Positions 1 through 11,240 of a DNA stretch of 64,000 nt are shown here, piece after piece (position 1 is the stretch's first letter; each line of letters begins with the position of its first letter). The notes beneath the pieces were generated by a model. That model was not told where the DNA came from, searched no databases, and saw only the letters and a program-made list of their open reading frames with translations. Source of the stretch: Spirodela intermedia (taxonomy: Eukaryota; Streptophyta; Magnoliopsida; Alismatales; Araceae); NCBI GenBank assembly GCA_902729315.2, contig LR746269.1, positions 2,836,501 to 2,900,500 of the forward strand. The letters are read 5' to 3'. Made by a program: the position numbers and the translations under genes.

Positions 1-266
1 GCCGCCAAGCGGCTGAACATCGACTGGGATTCAGCGGCCGACATCGAGTCCGAGGACGACGACACTGAAGATGCGCCTGTACCCCCTGTTGTGGTACGAT
101 CCACCTCCTCTCAACAGAGATGATCTGTCACCTCGGCAACTTCTCAGCCCATTTCATCCTGCTCGATCCTTTGCAGGGCTATGGGGCGCTCTACCTGGTG
201 ACGGCCCTGCCGGTCATAATCGGCGCGTCTGTCGTGCTCATCCTGTTCTACAACTCTCTGCAGTGA
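1..266 (+). CDS. 3' end of a gene for a C-terminally membrane-anchored protein (MPH1-like, tentative)
   Basis: Two exons are visible: <1-93 and 177-266, separated by an 83-bp phase-0 intron (donor GTACGA at 94, acceptor TTGCAG ending at 176). The visible 60 residues are an acidic segment (DIESEDDDTED) with a proline-containing linker (VPPVV), then a hydrophobic helix (YLVTALPVIIGASVVLILF) ending in YNSLQ and a TGA at 264-266. This is a tail-anchor layout. From memory of the family, an acidic/proline-rich part followed by one C-terminal helix resembles the thylakoid protein MPH1 (maintenance of PSII under high light 1), but I cannot confirm this. The 5' part, including any transit peptide, lies outside the window. 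The splice and reading frame are convincing; the identity is weak. Confidence 0.6.
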
Positions 267-690
267 GGATCCTTTTTTGCCATAAATGTATATTCTATCA
301 CGCTGCATCGACGTCAAATGCGGGCATCCCCACTAGATCGATCCATTGCGCCTGGTGCCATCATCTTCTTTCCCTGTAAGTTGCGCTGCACTTTTCCCCT
401 CAGATTGTGCAACCTTTGGCCGGCCCTTCCGGTGAAATGATGTTATTCCTCTCGCTGTAGTGCAGATCCAGCTGCGAACTCATGTGGGTGTTCTTCGTGT
501 GGGAGTCCCACAGCCATCAGACTTGTCTCTGCAAACTTGAATGTAAAATCGGATCGTCATTCATTTGGGTGTTTCTGGCTTTAAATGGTATTCATGGCAC
601 ATCTCACATGGTTCTTCAGATCCCTGAATCTGAGCTTCTGGGATTGACTTGAAGCTGCAGGAGAAGGTAGGATTTCAGTTTGGCGGGCAT
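267..690 (+). other. 3' flank / probable 3'UTR of the first gene
   Basis: This is moderately AT-rich sequence after the stop codon at 266. No open frame or splice pattern suggests a further exon. It probably contains the 3'UTR and polyadenylation region. No canonical poly(A) signal stands out. Confidence 0.4.
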
Positions 691-695
691 TTCCA

Positions 696-735
696 CAAGA
701 AGAAGAAGAAGAAGAAGAAGAAGAAGAAGAAGAAG
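696..735 (+). repeat. (AAG)n microsatellite, about 13 units
   Basis: A perfect AAG run is followed by GCAGAGAGG. It gives artificial poly-Lys, poly-Arg and poly-Ser frames on the two strands. The flanks show no coding structure. Confidence 0.95.
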
Positions 736-1164
736 CAGAGAGGCCCCCCAGAGGGTGGGAGAGAGAAGAGCCCTTTTCTTCCTTCTCCGGCATTTACTCA
801 GGCACCTTGGCGGCCGTCCACTGGTAGGTGGGTCCTGCACACACCCCCCCCTCTTCCCTCATACCCGTCGCCGGAGTCGTCGGCGGAAGCGGTGCCGCCA
901 CCGGCTAGGGTAGATGGGGCCGAATTGAAGGCGCTGGCTGATGGTGAATTCGCTGCCCCACCCGGCATTCAATGGCAATAAATCCCCAGGAGCCCGCTGC
1001 CTGCGGGGGAGAAGTTGATCCATTCTTCCTTCCCTCCGGGGCGGGGATACGCCCACCTGGGGATGGAGAAGAAGGGGACTGGGTTTTACATTATTGCTTT
1101 CTTCCAGGGAAGGTCAGGTCAGGTCAGGCCTCCTTGGAACAGAGGACCCACTTTACCCAGGAAG

Positions 1165-1570
1165 CTCTCTCTCTCTCTCTTTCTCTTTCTCTTTCTCCCT
1201 TTCTCTCTCTCTCTCTCCCCCTCTCACTCACTCTCCCTCTCTCTCTCACTCACTCACTCACTCACTCACTCAGTCTCTCTCTCTCCCTCTCTCTCTCTCT
1301 CACTCACTCACTCACTCTCTCTCTCCCCTTTCTCTCCCTCTCTCCTCTCTCTCTCTCTCTCTCTTTCTCTTTCTCTTTCTCCCTTTCTCTCTCTCTCTCT
1401 CCCCCTCTCACTCACTCTCCCTCTCTCTCTCACTCACTCACTCACTCACTCACTCAGTCTCTCTCTCTCCCTCTCTCTCTCTCTCACTCACTCACTCACT
1501 CTCTCTCTCCCCTTTCTCTCCCTCTCTCCTCTCTCTCACTCACTTCTCACACACACTCTCTCTCTCTATC
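1165..1570 (+). repeat. Pyrimidine-rich satellite containing a 184-bp tandem duplication
   Basis: The tract is made of CT, CTTT, CCCT and CACT motifs. A unit starting TTTCTCTTTCTC at 1180 recurs at 1364, and CCCCTTTCTC at 1325 recurs at 1509. Both pairs have an offset of exactly 184 bp, so this is a duplicated block rather than simple slippage. The long Ser/Leu/His frames here are low-complexity artefacts. Confidence 0.9.
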
Positions 1571-2342
1571 CATCTCCCCCCTCCAGGCGCGCGACTTGTC
1601 TTCTGTTCTCTGTGTCTGTCTCTCGCTCCAGTCTCAAGGGAAATTACTAAACAGCCACCTAAAATTGACCACCGTCGTGCTTCAATATTCTTAATTAGTT
1701 TTAAAATGGTTAGAATATTAGCTGCGAGTTTTTTTTTCTTTCTGACTCCGCGTGCCGATTTAAGGAGTCGTCTTATTCTTAAATTGAATTCGAGATACGT
1801 TTTTTGATAAACCCTCCTTTGGAAAATATTTAAGGAAGTAACCTCACAAGAACTGATAATTGCGTTGTGCCGTGACGGAAAACCCGACAGGGGTGCGCAA
1901 GTAAAATTCCCATTCGTGGGGATAAAAAAGCCACCGTATGAAGGTTTTAGGATCGGACGGTCATACCGGCTTGGATATCCACCCATTGAACGGCTAGTAT
2001 AGTGGGACCACGGGGAATGCGACGTCAAATCACCCGGATTGGACGGCGTGGGCCCCTGATAACCGTGTGAGCAGCCAGACATGTTGATCATCAAGATGGG
2101 AGAGAGAATTCCGTCGTTGCGGTGCCCTCAGTCGCCAACGTCTGGAGGGTCGCAGCACCGCCTCGGCTTCGTGGCCCGGCCCTGCCGTTGCTGGTCTGCT
2201 CGAAGGACGCCCCAACTCGGTTGGGAGGTAACTCGTGGCCGGTGAACGGATCCTCTCCGACGGACTCCGCCACCGGCGGTATTCTGAGAGTGACTATCGT
2301 TAGCTCACTCCGATCCGGGTGGTGGCCTCGCAGTCTGCACCC

Positions 2343-2376
2343 TCTCTCGCTCTCGGTCTCTCTCTCTCTCTCTCTT
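2343..2376 (+). promoter_or_regulatory. CT-rich tract in the probable 5'UTR of the CLE gene
   Basis: A CTCTCTC run lies 35-65 bp upstream of the CLE start codon. Pyrimidine patches near transcription starts are common in plant core promoters. No clear TATA box was identified, so the transcription start is unknown. Confidence 0.4.
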
Positions 2377-2408
2377 TTGGTGGTCAATGTAGGGGTGGAG
2401 TGTTGGCA

Positions 2409-2732
2409 ATGAGGTCGCCGGAAAGGAGGCGGACTCCACTCCGGTGGGTGGTGATGGTGGCGGCGATGTGGGCAGTCCAGTTATTGTTGTGGGTGCAACT
2501 CTCGGCTCATCAGGCGGTGGCAATTGAAGCAAACGCCTTGACGCAGGCGGCAGAGAGGCAGCTGTACAAGGAGAAATTAGTGTTTCCGGGGAAGCAGCCA
2601 TCGCCGCTGGACCTGCGCGGTGCCGGGAGGGGATCAGAATCTCCGCCGCCGCGGTCGCCGACGGCGCCGAAGCACCTCGGTGAGAGTAAGCGGCGGGTGC
2701 CTAGCTGTCCCAATCCCCTCCACAACCGCTGA
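2409..2732 (+). CDS. CLE: CLE peptide-hormone precursor with a Gly-to-Cys change in the CLE box
   Basis: Single-exon 107-residue precursor. A basic N-terminus (MRSPERRRTPLR) leads into a hydrophobic signal sequence (about residues 12-32, WVVMVAAMWAVQLLLWVQL). A variable, Ser/Pro-rich middle follows, and the protein ends in KRRVPSCPNPLHNR. This matches the CLE motif R-x-V-P-(S/T)-G-P-(N/D)-P-L-H-(N/H), which is released from the precursor and read by CLV1/BAM-type receptor kinases. A KR dibasic lies just before the motif and a single residue follows it, as in many CLEs. Position 6, normally a near-invariant Gly, is Cys (codon TGT, one base from GGT). I chose the ATG at 2409 because it gives a clean signal peptide; an in-frame ATG at 2319 would bury it. 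Length is typical (80-130 residues). Which CLE subgroup it belongs to cannot be said. Confidence 0.88.
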   Translation: MRSPERRRTPLRWVVMVAAMWAVQLLLWVQLSAHQAVAIEANALTQAAERQLYKEKLVFPGKQPSPLDLRGAGRGSESPPPRSPTAPKHLGESKRRVPSCPNPLHNR

Positions 2733-5690
2733 AGATCTGAGGGGAGGAGCTCGGGAAGTTCTACTACTCTCTGAAGATCAGGTTTTTCTAATGAGAGAGA
2801 AGGGCTTTGTGTGACTAGAATCTTTATGATTTGGCTGAACTACATCTTACGGTCATGTGTTCTTGTGATGGTCTCCAACTCCGAACTGGGAAGGGAGGCC
2901 TGTGTTTACTTGATATTCTTCTCCATTTGATACGGAACTCCTTCCACTTCTTCGCCATAATTATAGTATTAGCTGGATATTGATAATCTTACCTACCTTC
3001 TCAATGACCTCCTCAGCCAATGCTATTATTTCCTACCCATCTTCATTCATCTCTCCTGTTTATCTAGAGTGACCATAAACATATAGGTGTGTACTCAGTC
3101 ATATTGCTATCATGACGGAAATTATATGGTGGCTGATATGGTATTAGTTATCACAAACTCTTTTGATAATTTGACTCAAGAGTGTCAATCTTCAAGTATT
3201 TTGTATAATGATAAAGTTGTATCTACAATCAAGTTTATTTCGATGGTAGATTGATGGCTATAGTGTAAATTTTATCTATGAACTAGTGCTCAATATTAAC
3301 CACCTCAACAAGCAACTTAATTTGATAATATCCAGTACAAATTTCAAATCTCATAATTTTTATAAATAAAATAAAATAAAATAAAATAAAATAAAATAAT
3401 ATCACGTTGTATCCATACATAAATTGGGGAGTGGGACTATACAATGTACACATGTGTTCATTGTGTTGTCGTCACAACTATATGTTGATTGAAATAAAGT
3501 GAAAAATAATTCTCATCCAAATTAGAAAAGATGTCATTTAGTTTCTCTAAGAATTTTTAAGAGAGATTATTTTATTTTCTTACACGGAAACCTATCATTG
3601 AATCCCATCATGATACGATACGTTCCTAATGAGTCACACAAACTTGCATAATTTATGATTTTTTTTATTATTTAAAACTTAGGTTACCATCTCTAGAGGA
3701 TATTTTAAGGGTCAAGTTCTAGAAACATATTGAATAAAATAAAAATAAAAATTGTATAGATAGTTGTGATAATGATAAGGTGATAGGTATACTTTGGCCT
3801 TATACCATGCTTTGATAGGTACACACTGTAGTAAAATGAGGAAACTAGAGGTGAACATGATACGAATTTTATACATGAAGCATTGATGTAAGTGGGGCTA
3901 GTTATTCAATTTTCTTTTACACTGCATTATTTCCTTCACATTGAATGTGCTTGTGTAGAGTAAATACCAAACAATAAATACTTATAATTATGGCAGATTT
4001 CAAAATATCTACATCTCCTATTTTATAACATTATTGAAAGACCAAATGAAAAGAGCTTCAATTAAAAAATGGTTTTGATGGTAAAACTTTTGAGATAGAT
4101 AACTTCTTGATTTTCTATTTTTTTATTTAGTATGAGAATAGGTCAATAATTTATTTTTTTCATAATAATCTTCATTATACATGCTCTTCTCTTAGGATCG
4201 ATGTGTACTTAATCATATATATTTACTTAGTAGTTCATTTTAACTTTTTTCAATCTCTTTATCATCCAATCCTACTAGGCCTTATTGGAATATTAATTAC
4301 TTTAATTTTCAAACTCTTTAAGTATAATTAGGACAAACATAAGTTTGATTTCATTCTATTTATTTAGGCACTATATTTTTTATTTGATTATTCTCATTAT
4401 TAATCACACAATTTAATTATACTCATCCAAGATATAGTAGTTCAAGTTATAAGACTTGTCAAGTTGGGATTTAAGTGCGATTCCTTTCAAATATACTAAA
4501 ATGAAAAATTAATCAAATTTCTCCTTAAATAGCTAGATATGTTTTTTTTGGAATAGGGTTCATTAGATGCAATTTGGAGGAATATTCATGTAGAAGAGAA
4601 AAATGTTTTCAATGTAATTTTATTTTCGATTTAATAAATATTGTGATTTTTATTACATTAGACAATGTTTTCCCAAAATAATACTTACTAGAAATATGAA
4701 AATAGGGTTTAGAACTAAATGATCAATGCAAACTATGCCTTGATTAGTAACCATTAGTCTTAATTAAAAAAAGTATTTGAACCGTATGTTACACTCTTTA
4801 AATAGCTAGATACGTTTAATGTCTTGATATTGATCTTTAAATGGCTGATATAGTAAGTCATATCTCATTCATCAATTACTAACTTTCAAATGTGTCCTGC
4901 ACCATACCTTTGTACCTTTCCCCTATATGTCAAATGATTCATGTTTCTGTACATCTTTCGGGGTGTATTCACTAAGATATTTCGTTTATATATTATTTAG
5001 AAAATTCATACCTAGGTAACGATTGTCGCACGCTATATGCTAAAAGGCTGATCTAAAGCAACTAGATTATTTAACGTATAAATCATGGTAGGAGATAACT
5101 TGAGGGGGCGTTTAAACTTCAAATATTAATTACTTCTATATAATAGAGTATAGTAATCACTTGATATATAAATGATGTAATAGTGGTTTGGTCAATCTAA
5201 TACATAATCTACCTAGTCACTCATTCTTGAAAATCTATGACGTTACTTAAACTATTTGTTAGCTTACCCAAGGTGTTAATCATCTTACTGAAGCCTCCAT
5301 ATCACAGCTAAGCCTTGTTAAGTAATGCACTCTTACATGAAAAGAACAAGGAAAATAAACTTAAAAACCTGAAAAACTGATTACCAAATCTAGAGATATG
5401 ATTTAAGCTTTGTTAGCTTTATCTCCGACAATGCACTTAAGAAGAGATTTTTTTTTGAACTTCAAGTGCTCGAGTGTTGACCATTTGTAGGTTTTTCAAC
5501 TATAATAACTTGGCTTTAAGCTTAGAAGGATGGCATGGTGATGTTCAGAGACCTATTAGGTGGCTAAAAAAATAACGATAAATTTCATCCAGCAATAATT
5601 TAAATTTTATTCTTTGGTACATTATGTATTTTCCTCATTTCTTCTCAGTAGGATTTAAAAAATCTGATTTGATATAAAATTCTCAGAGTT
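2733..5690. other. AT-rich intergenic region
   Basis: About 3 kb with no supportable gene. It holds the probable CLE 3'UTR and an (AAAAT)n microsatellite near 3364-3398. I see no transposon coding sequence, tRNA or structured repeat in the rest. Confidence 0.6.
3364..3398 (+). repeat. (AAAAT)n microsatellite
   Basis: About seven AAAAT units in AT-rich intergenic DNA. Confidence 0.9.
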
Positions 5691-5901
5691 AATACGCGAT
5701 TGGAGGAGCCGCGGGGTCATCTCCTTCCTTCTTGTCGGTTATCCGTTACTTGTCAAACCTACCCACACTATCTTCCTCTCCTTCCTGGCGAACCGGCGGG
5801 CCCCTTCCTCCTTGAAGATCTCCGACCCTCCCCTGCTGAGTCGTCACCACCACGACAGTCGCCAGGCCGCCTGCGATTCTTTGGCCGGTAGCGTTTGTGA
5901 T

Positions 5902-6330
5902 CGAAGAAACAGTGACCCATCACTCCTGAGCCGGCGGCGCCACCGCTTCTGCCTCTGTCGATGCTGCCGCCCCCCTGCGACCAGATAATCATCACCAACT
6001 GCGAGCCCCCACCGCGTAGGAGTCACTCCGCCGCAGCCTACGATGATGCCGCCGGCGAGTACCTCCGATGAAAACCGGTTGCACCGGCTAAGCGTCACCT
6101 GCTGACCCAGAGGTGGCATCTACCTGACGCTTGTGCTGGAAGAAACAGCGACCCATCACATCGGAGCAGGCGGCGGCGGCGGCACCGCTTCTCTCGCTGT
6201 CGAAGCTGCCGCCGTCATGCGGCTAGATAATCATCACCAACTGCGAGCTTCCACCGCGTAGGATGCCCACCGCCGCAGCACGCGATGCCGCCGGCGAGTA
6301 CCTCCGATGAAAGCTGGTTGCACCCGCGAG
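5902..6330 (+). repeat. GC-rich tandem duplication, about 236-bp unit
   Basis: Two diverged copies lie at roughly 5902-6100 and 6138-6330. GAAGAAACAG at 5903 recurs at 6139, and both copies contain CAGATAATCATCACCAACTG-like and GCCGCCGGCGAGTACCTCCG sequences. The copies differ by substitutions and small indels. No frame stays open across a copy on either strand with a convincing start. The GC content contrasts strongly with the surrounding AT-rich DNA, suggesting an inserted or relic sequence. Confidence 0.8.
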
Positions 6331-6533
6331 TACCTCGCTGACTGCACCGAGCTGCTGGGCTTGAGAAGCCCGTTGATCCTCCGCCCAAGGTGGACGAGGG
6401 CCGGTGGGAACTGGAGAAAGACATGGTAGGCAGATCCGAGGGGTCCGTGTATGAAGAGCAGACTCCCTGACTGACCAGTAGTACCAAATAATTGTCTATA
6501 TGCATTCATCTCTCTGATGGGCTATTTTTTAGG

Positions 6534-6860
6534 GGCGAAGAAGATACATATATGGACATATTTGTTGAATCCTTATGTATGTTTATTTATTTATCCTTCT
6601 GGCTTATGGCTTATGCCACAAGGTGTGCACTATATGGTTTTTTATTTATCATTCGGGGTCTAGTTACGAGCCTATGTTAGTGGGTTGTCCAAGCTCCTTA
6701 GCGACGAAGAAGCTTCATATTTGGACACAATTGATGAATCCGTATGTTTATTTATTTCTCCTGGGTTATGGCGTATACTACAAGGTGTCCACAATGTCTT
6801 TTTGTTCCTAATTCGGGACCTGGTTACAGACCAATGTTAGTGTGGGTTGTGGACAGACCT
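6534..6860 (+). repeat. Tandem duplication, about 165-bp unit
   Basis: Copy one (about 6534-6692) and copy two (about 6701-6853) share an ordered series: CGAAGAAG, CATATnTGGACA, TGAATCCnTATG, ACAAGGTGTnCAC, TTCGGGnnCTnGTTAC and ATGTTAGTG. Divergence is roughly 20-25% by eye. It lies directly after the GC-rich duplication, so the two may be parts of one complex repeat. Confidence 0.75.
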
Positions 6861-6869
6861 TATCTTCTT

Positions 6870-8000
6870 CCAGACGTGTAAATATTTGGTCGAGTTTGGA
6901 AGCTTACCACTGTTTTTCATAAAAAAAATGTTGACATATTACTCCATAAATAGTTGATTGAACATACTTTTAGTAAATAAATAAATGTTTGCATATTTAT
7001 CATGAAAATTAACCGAAAATATCTTAAAATCAAATCCTGTTCGTGTTTATTATTTATTGTGATTCTAAAATCTCCCTCCTCTTGATGAGACAAAATCTTT
7101 CTTCATTTTTTGAGTTTTCTCTCCCTTTTTTAAATGGAAAAGTTAAATAATGTAACAAAGAAAATAAAAAATATGTCATGATGATATACGTGAAGTTAGG
7201 TGCAAACACTGCATGATCATTGCACACATAAAAAATCATAAGCAATTAATAAAAATTCATACTTGAGACCAAGAGGGAAGTATCTCGATTAGTGAAGATG
7301 TCCTTACAAGATGCAACATAGAAAAAAGATCATACGTTTGATAGAGTTGATACTATCTAGCTGTGGGTTTTCTAATGCCTGATGTTAAGCGTACAACATC
7401 AGTTCCCAATGTATCAACTAATTTTCTTATCGATTTCAACCTTACTTTACACCACAATGATCTAAGCCTTCAACATGTATACTTCGTGCAATACAATTAA
7501 CTATACCAATCCGGAAAGCAATTAGCCCTTTGCCTTTGGGAAGGCATCGCTCCTCTACCCAACCATGCGACGCATACTTTCCAACCTTGAACTTCTTGAT
7601 CACGTTGCCTAGATGAGCGAAGAAGTTATACAACTATATGCTTTCATAGATATTGAGTTTTTTTCTTGATTAATAACATTTCCATAGAAACCTAGAGTGT
7701 TTTATAATGTTTTAAAATGCAACTCTATGACAAACTTAGGTTTGTTGGCACCCACACTACCTCTCCGTATTAGCAAATACCTACATTTCTTTTATTATTT
7801 ATTGATTTTAAGAGGCTCTTAAAGATATTAGACTACCACTAATAGCAAGCACTCGAGTGTACTCGCTCAGAGCTAGAGTTAGGCACAGTCCATTCAACAT
7901 AAAGTATTAAATTTAAAATTGAATGTTAACTATGCTCTGGTTGACCTACATTCATGAAGATAAAAATTAAGTGCTTGGTACACTTCGGGGGGCATAAAAC
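6870..8000. other. AT-rich intergenic region
   Basis: No gene, RNA or repeat could be supported here apart from a short CT run beginning near 8012. Confidence 0.6.
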
Positions 8001-8241
8001 TAACGGTTTAGTGCTCTCTCTCTCTCTCTTTCCTCTCTCTCTCACTCATGCGCCGTCCGTTAGGAACCCAACGCAGACCAGGTTCATCCAGGGACACAGG
8101 TCAACCCAAACGATCTAAATCAGTACGAACATAGACTTCTCAGACACTCAGACGACCGCCAAAAGTTTCCACTTTTTACCAGAAAGTCCAGTAGACCCAT
8201 AGGATCAAGACGTCTGCCATGAAGAGCAAGTAAGAGATGCA

Positions 8242-8243
<2 letters not shown>

Positions 8244-8300
<57 letters not shown>
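8244..8300 (+). repeat. (GA)n microsatellite downstream of the DUF1218 gene
   Basis: A near-perfect GA run lies about 110 bp beyond the stop codon of the minus-strand gene, so it may be in its 3'UTR. A shorter (CT)n run lies at about 8012-8044. Confidence 0.9.
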
Positions 8301-8303
<3 letters not shown>

Positions 8304-8411
8304 TTACTTACAGGGTAACCCCATCCCACGATCAAAAACCAGAAAATTGAGCACAGAGCTCAAGCGCTCCCCAGTTCTCAGTATCAGCCTCTGCACCTCC
8401 ATCATCAGCCA

Positions 8412-8745
8412 TCAGGCATAGCCAGCCATTCCCACAGTTGAGGAGCTTGGGCGACCGGTTGTTGTCTTCCGGGCGGCAGCTTGCCTGGTGGCCTTGGTGA
8501 AGTACATGTAGAAGTAGACGTTGAGGATCATGGTGAAGACGACGAACACCGCGCCTGCAATGAACACCCCCTTCCGCAGTGACTCGCAGGTCCAGCTCTG
8601 AGCATAGACCATGCCCCTGTACTTGGTGTGGTATGCATTCTTCGCCGCCCCCGCAACCAAGCAGGCCTCCGCGATCAAGAAGGTCAACCTACCACGAAGT
8701 CAACCCCAAGTACATATATATATAGATAGATACAGAGAGAGAGAG

Positions 8746-8779
<34 letters not shown>

Positions 8780-10710
8780 CCATACAGTGAGGAGGAGAAG
8801 TATATGATGGCCCAGGCACGGCTGCCCCCAGGGGCCAGGGGGCGGCCGAAGCACATGCACTTGGTGACGGCCATGAGCAAACTCTCACTCGAGAAAAGGA
8901 ACAGGAATGCGCCGACTCCATAGCCAGTGGCCACATCAGAGTCGTACACGCAGAAGGTGTAGTTGCCATTGGTGGGGTCGATCTCTATCCGCCCCTGCAG
9001 ATGAAAGTCACATCCGAGTCATACACTCACAGTGGCATGCGACCTCAGGAAAAAGTCAAAATTGAAATTGGCACCAACAAATTCAGGAACCACCACTCAA
9101 ATCACCAGTAAATAAATGAATTGGATCGTAACAAGGAAAGCGGAAATAATTTTTTAGGGCATTCGACAGGTCCGCAAAAGAATTAAATGAACTAAGAGTC
9201 AACTATATGACATCAAAGATTATATAGTAAGAACATATATGAAGAAAGGTTTTTTGTCTGGCTAAAAGTCAACTATATAACATCAAAGACAGATTTAGTG
9301 CAAGTGGCCACTGGGTTGAGGGTGGGTCACACTGACTCAATTTCTCTCACTACAATCTCAGAAGGGGAGAAGAAAAAAAACAGAAAAGAACAAAATACGC
9401 ATGAACCCAGACTCATCTAACTGCAGGGTCAAGTCAGGGATCTTGTTCTTCCCCACTTGCTGCATCTGTTCATGGATGGTCAATGGTACTCAAGAAAGTA
9501 CATTATTAAAAAAATCCGAGCAACCAGAGTCAACTATGTACTGAGAAAGATGCAGAGACATTGACGGAGGAGAAGGAGAAGTAGAAGATAAAGATTTATA
9601 TAAACTTACATACGCATATAAAATTGTATTAATATCCAGAAATTTAGGTATGAAAAGAGATTCATGTAAATAGCTACATGCCAAGAACCTTGAACGTTGA
9701 CCTTGAGACCGATGAAAACAAGGAACCGCTTCTCTTTCCTATCTGTTAACCTCTTATTCACTCCATTATTATAAAAATGGCGGATCTTCTAGCATGTTAA
9801 GGTGAGACCAGGTCATAAAATTTGAAAAATTAAACGCCGCAAGTGTTTGTAAGCGCCAGAGAGAGGGAGAGAGAGAGATAGAGAGGAAAAGCGTTCGAGG
9901 GAAGGGCAAATAAGGGGAAAAATGCGGGCTTGGGAGAAATCTGTTCTAAGGAGATTTTGGGAAGAAATCTTCATGAGAACATATAATTTACGCGCTTGGG
10001 AGTGCTGTCTGCGAAGAACATATAATCTGGGGAAAATAGGAAAAGAATCTTGCAGCCTTTAAACTCATGGGGGCCAATGACGCCCTCAACCAGGGATCCT
10101 CCAAAAAGATGGTAGATGATGTATTCCCCCAACGTCTTCGAACACTCAGAGGCATCCCCGACTGAGCAGATGCAGTCGAGAAGGGACTGAACGCTACCTC
10201 TTCCACCCCAAGTGCCCACCTTTCAAAGGGAACATCATCAAACCACGCAGGAGGAATAGAACACTCCGAAGCTAAGAACGATCTGACGTGATGCTAGACG
10301 GCGGCGTAGTAACTTTTAGGGGATTAATCCTAAAACCCCAGGGAACCCCGGTCAAAACCCTCGACAGATTCCCCGAAACAGCCAGTCGTTTGAAGGAAAA
10401 CCTTGCAGATGCCGGAGATGATGAAAATGGCGCACAGGCAAGTCTCAAGATGAACCCGTAGATTCCGCGAGGAACCCATCAACAAGAGAGGCCCACCCGT
10501 TCCAGACATCTGCTCTCTACCCAAGAAAACGATTCCTAGCCACAGCAAACGAGATCCGGGAGAGAGAGGACGGCGGGAGGAGAGAGGGAGAGAGAGAGAG
10601 AGACGTACAGTGCTCCGACGGCGCTCGGCGGCAATGGCGAAGCCGAAGGCGACGAGGCTGAGGACGACAACGAGAAGGTAGACCAAGGAGGAGCCCTTCC
10701 CTTCCCCCAT
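8412..10710 (-). CDS. DUF1218 family four-helix membrane protein
   Basis: Three exons on the minus strand: 10710-10609 (phase 0), 8994-8786 and 8688-8412. They encode 195 residues, a usual length for the family. Helix 1 is YLLVVVLSLVAFGFAIAAE just after MGEGKGSS. Helix 2 is GAFLFLFSSESLLMAV, followed by TKCMCFGRPL. Helix 3 spans the second intron (AWAIIYFSSS then LTFLIAEACL). Helix 4 is VFIAGAVFVVFTMILNVYFY. The CVYDSDVATG, CMCFG and TCESLRKG motifs and the GMAGYA C-terminus are family hallmarks as I recall them. DUF1218 proteins are plant-specific; members have been linked to vascular patterning and lignin (MWL, VCC types), but the role of this one is unknown. The first intron is long (1.6 kb). 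Donors are GTACGT and GTATGG; acceptors are CTGCAG and GGTAG. Confidence 0.93.
8734..8776 (+). repeat. GA-rich tract inside intron 2 of the DUF1218 gene
   Basis: The 97-bp intron 2 (8689-8785) is largely a GA run on the plus strand, so it is a pyrimidine run in the transcript. Two translations across it are spurious. Confidence 0.8.
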
Positions 10711-11190
10711 CCCTCAACCCACGGACACAGACGGCCTGGAAGCAGGCTAAGCAACAGTAATCAAGAAAGCAATGGGGGTAGCGCGGCGGAATCTCTGCAC
10801 CGTGGGAGCTGAGGGTCAGTGGCGAGCGCCCGCGTGACAGCCTGACAGGAATCAAGAACCAAAGGTTTGGAGGAAGGGGAGGGAGTGGGGCCAAAAACTC
10901 TTTCCTTTTTTGAACTGTGCGCTCGAATGGACGTGCCTTCACACACCCCCAGCTGCAGCTCCCGACAAGCAGCCGCAGTCGGCGCCTCCTGTTGACTCTT
11001 CATTCCAAAGCGGACCGGGCCCGGCCCAATTTCAAGAAGCAGGTCCGACTTCGGCCCATCCTTACCCCAAGCTCTGTCCATTTATCTTCCAGATTTTTGA
11101 TAGAGATCTGAATGGGCTGGACTAAACTTTATATTTCAAAGTTGCTGCACTTTACACCAGCATGGGCTAGGGTCTGGCTGAGCCCATATT

Positions 11191-11195
<5 letters not shown>

Positions 11196-11239
<44 letters not shown>
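11196..11239 (+). repeat. (CT)n microsatellite
   Basis: A CCCCCCC run followed by about 20 CT units, roughly 490 bp upstream of the DUF1218 start codon. Confidence 0.9.

Positions 11240-11240
<1 letters not shown>

Noticed and set aside
1165-1700. Long Ser/Leu/His open frames on the plus strand
   Set aside because: They translate a CT satellite in several frames at once, with no domain or composition typical of a protein.
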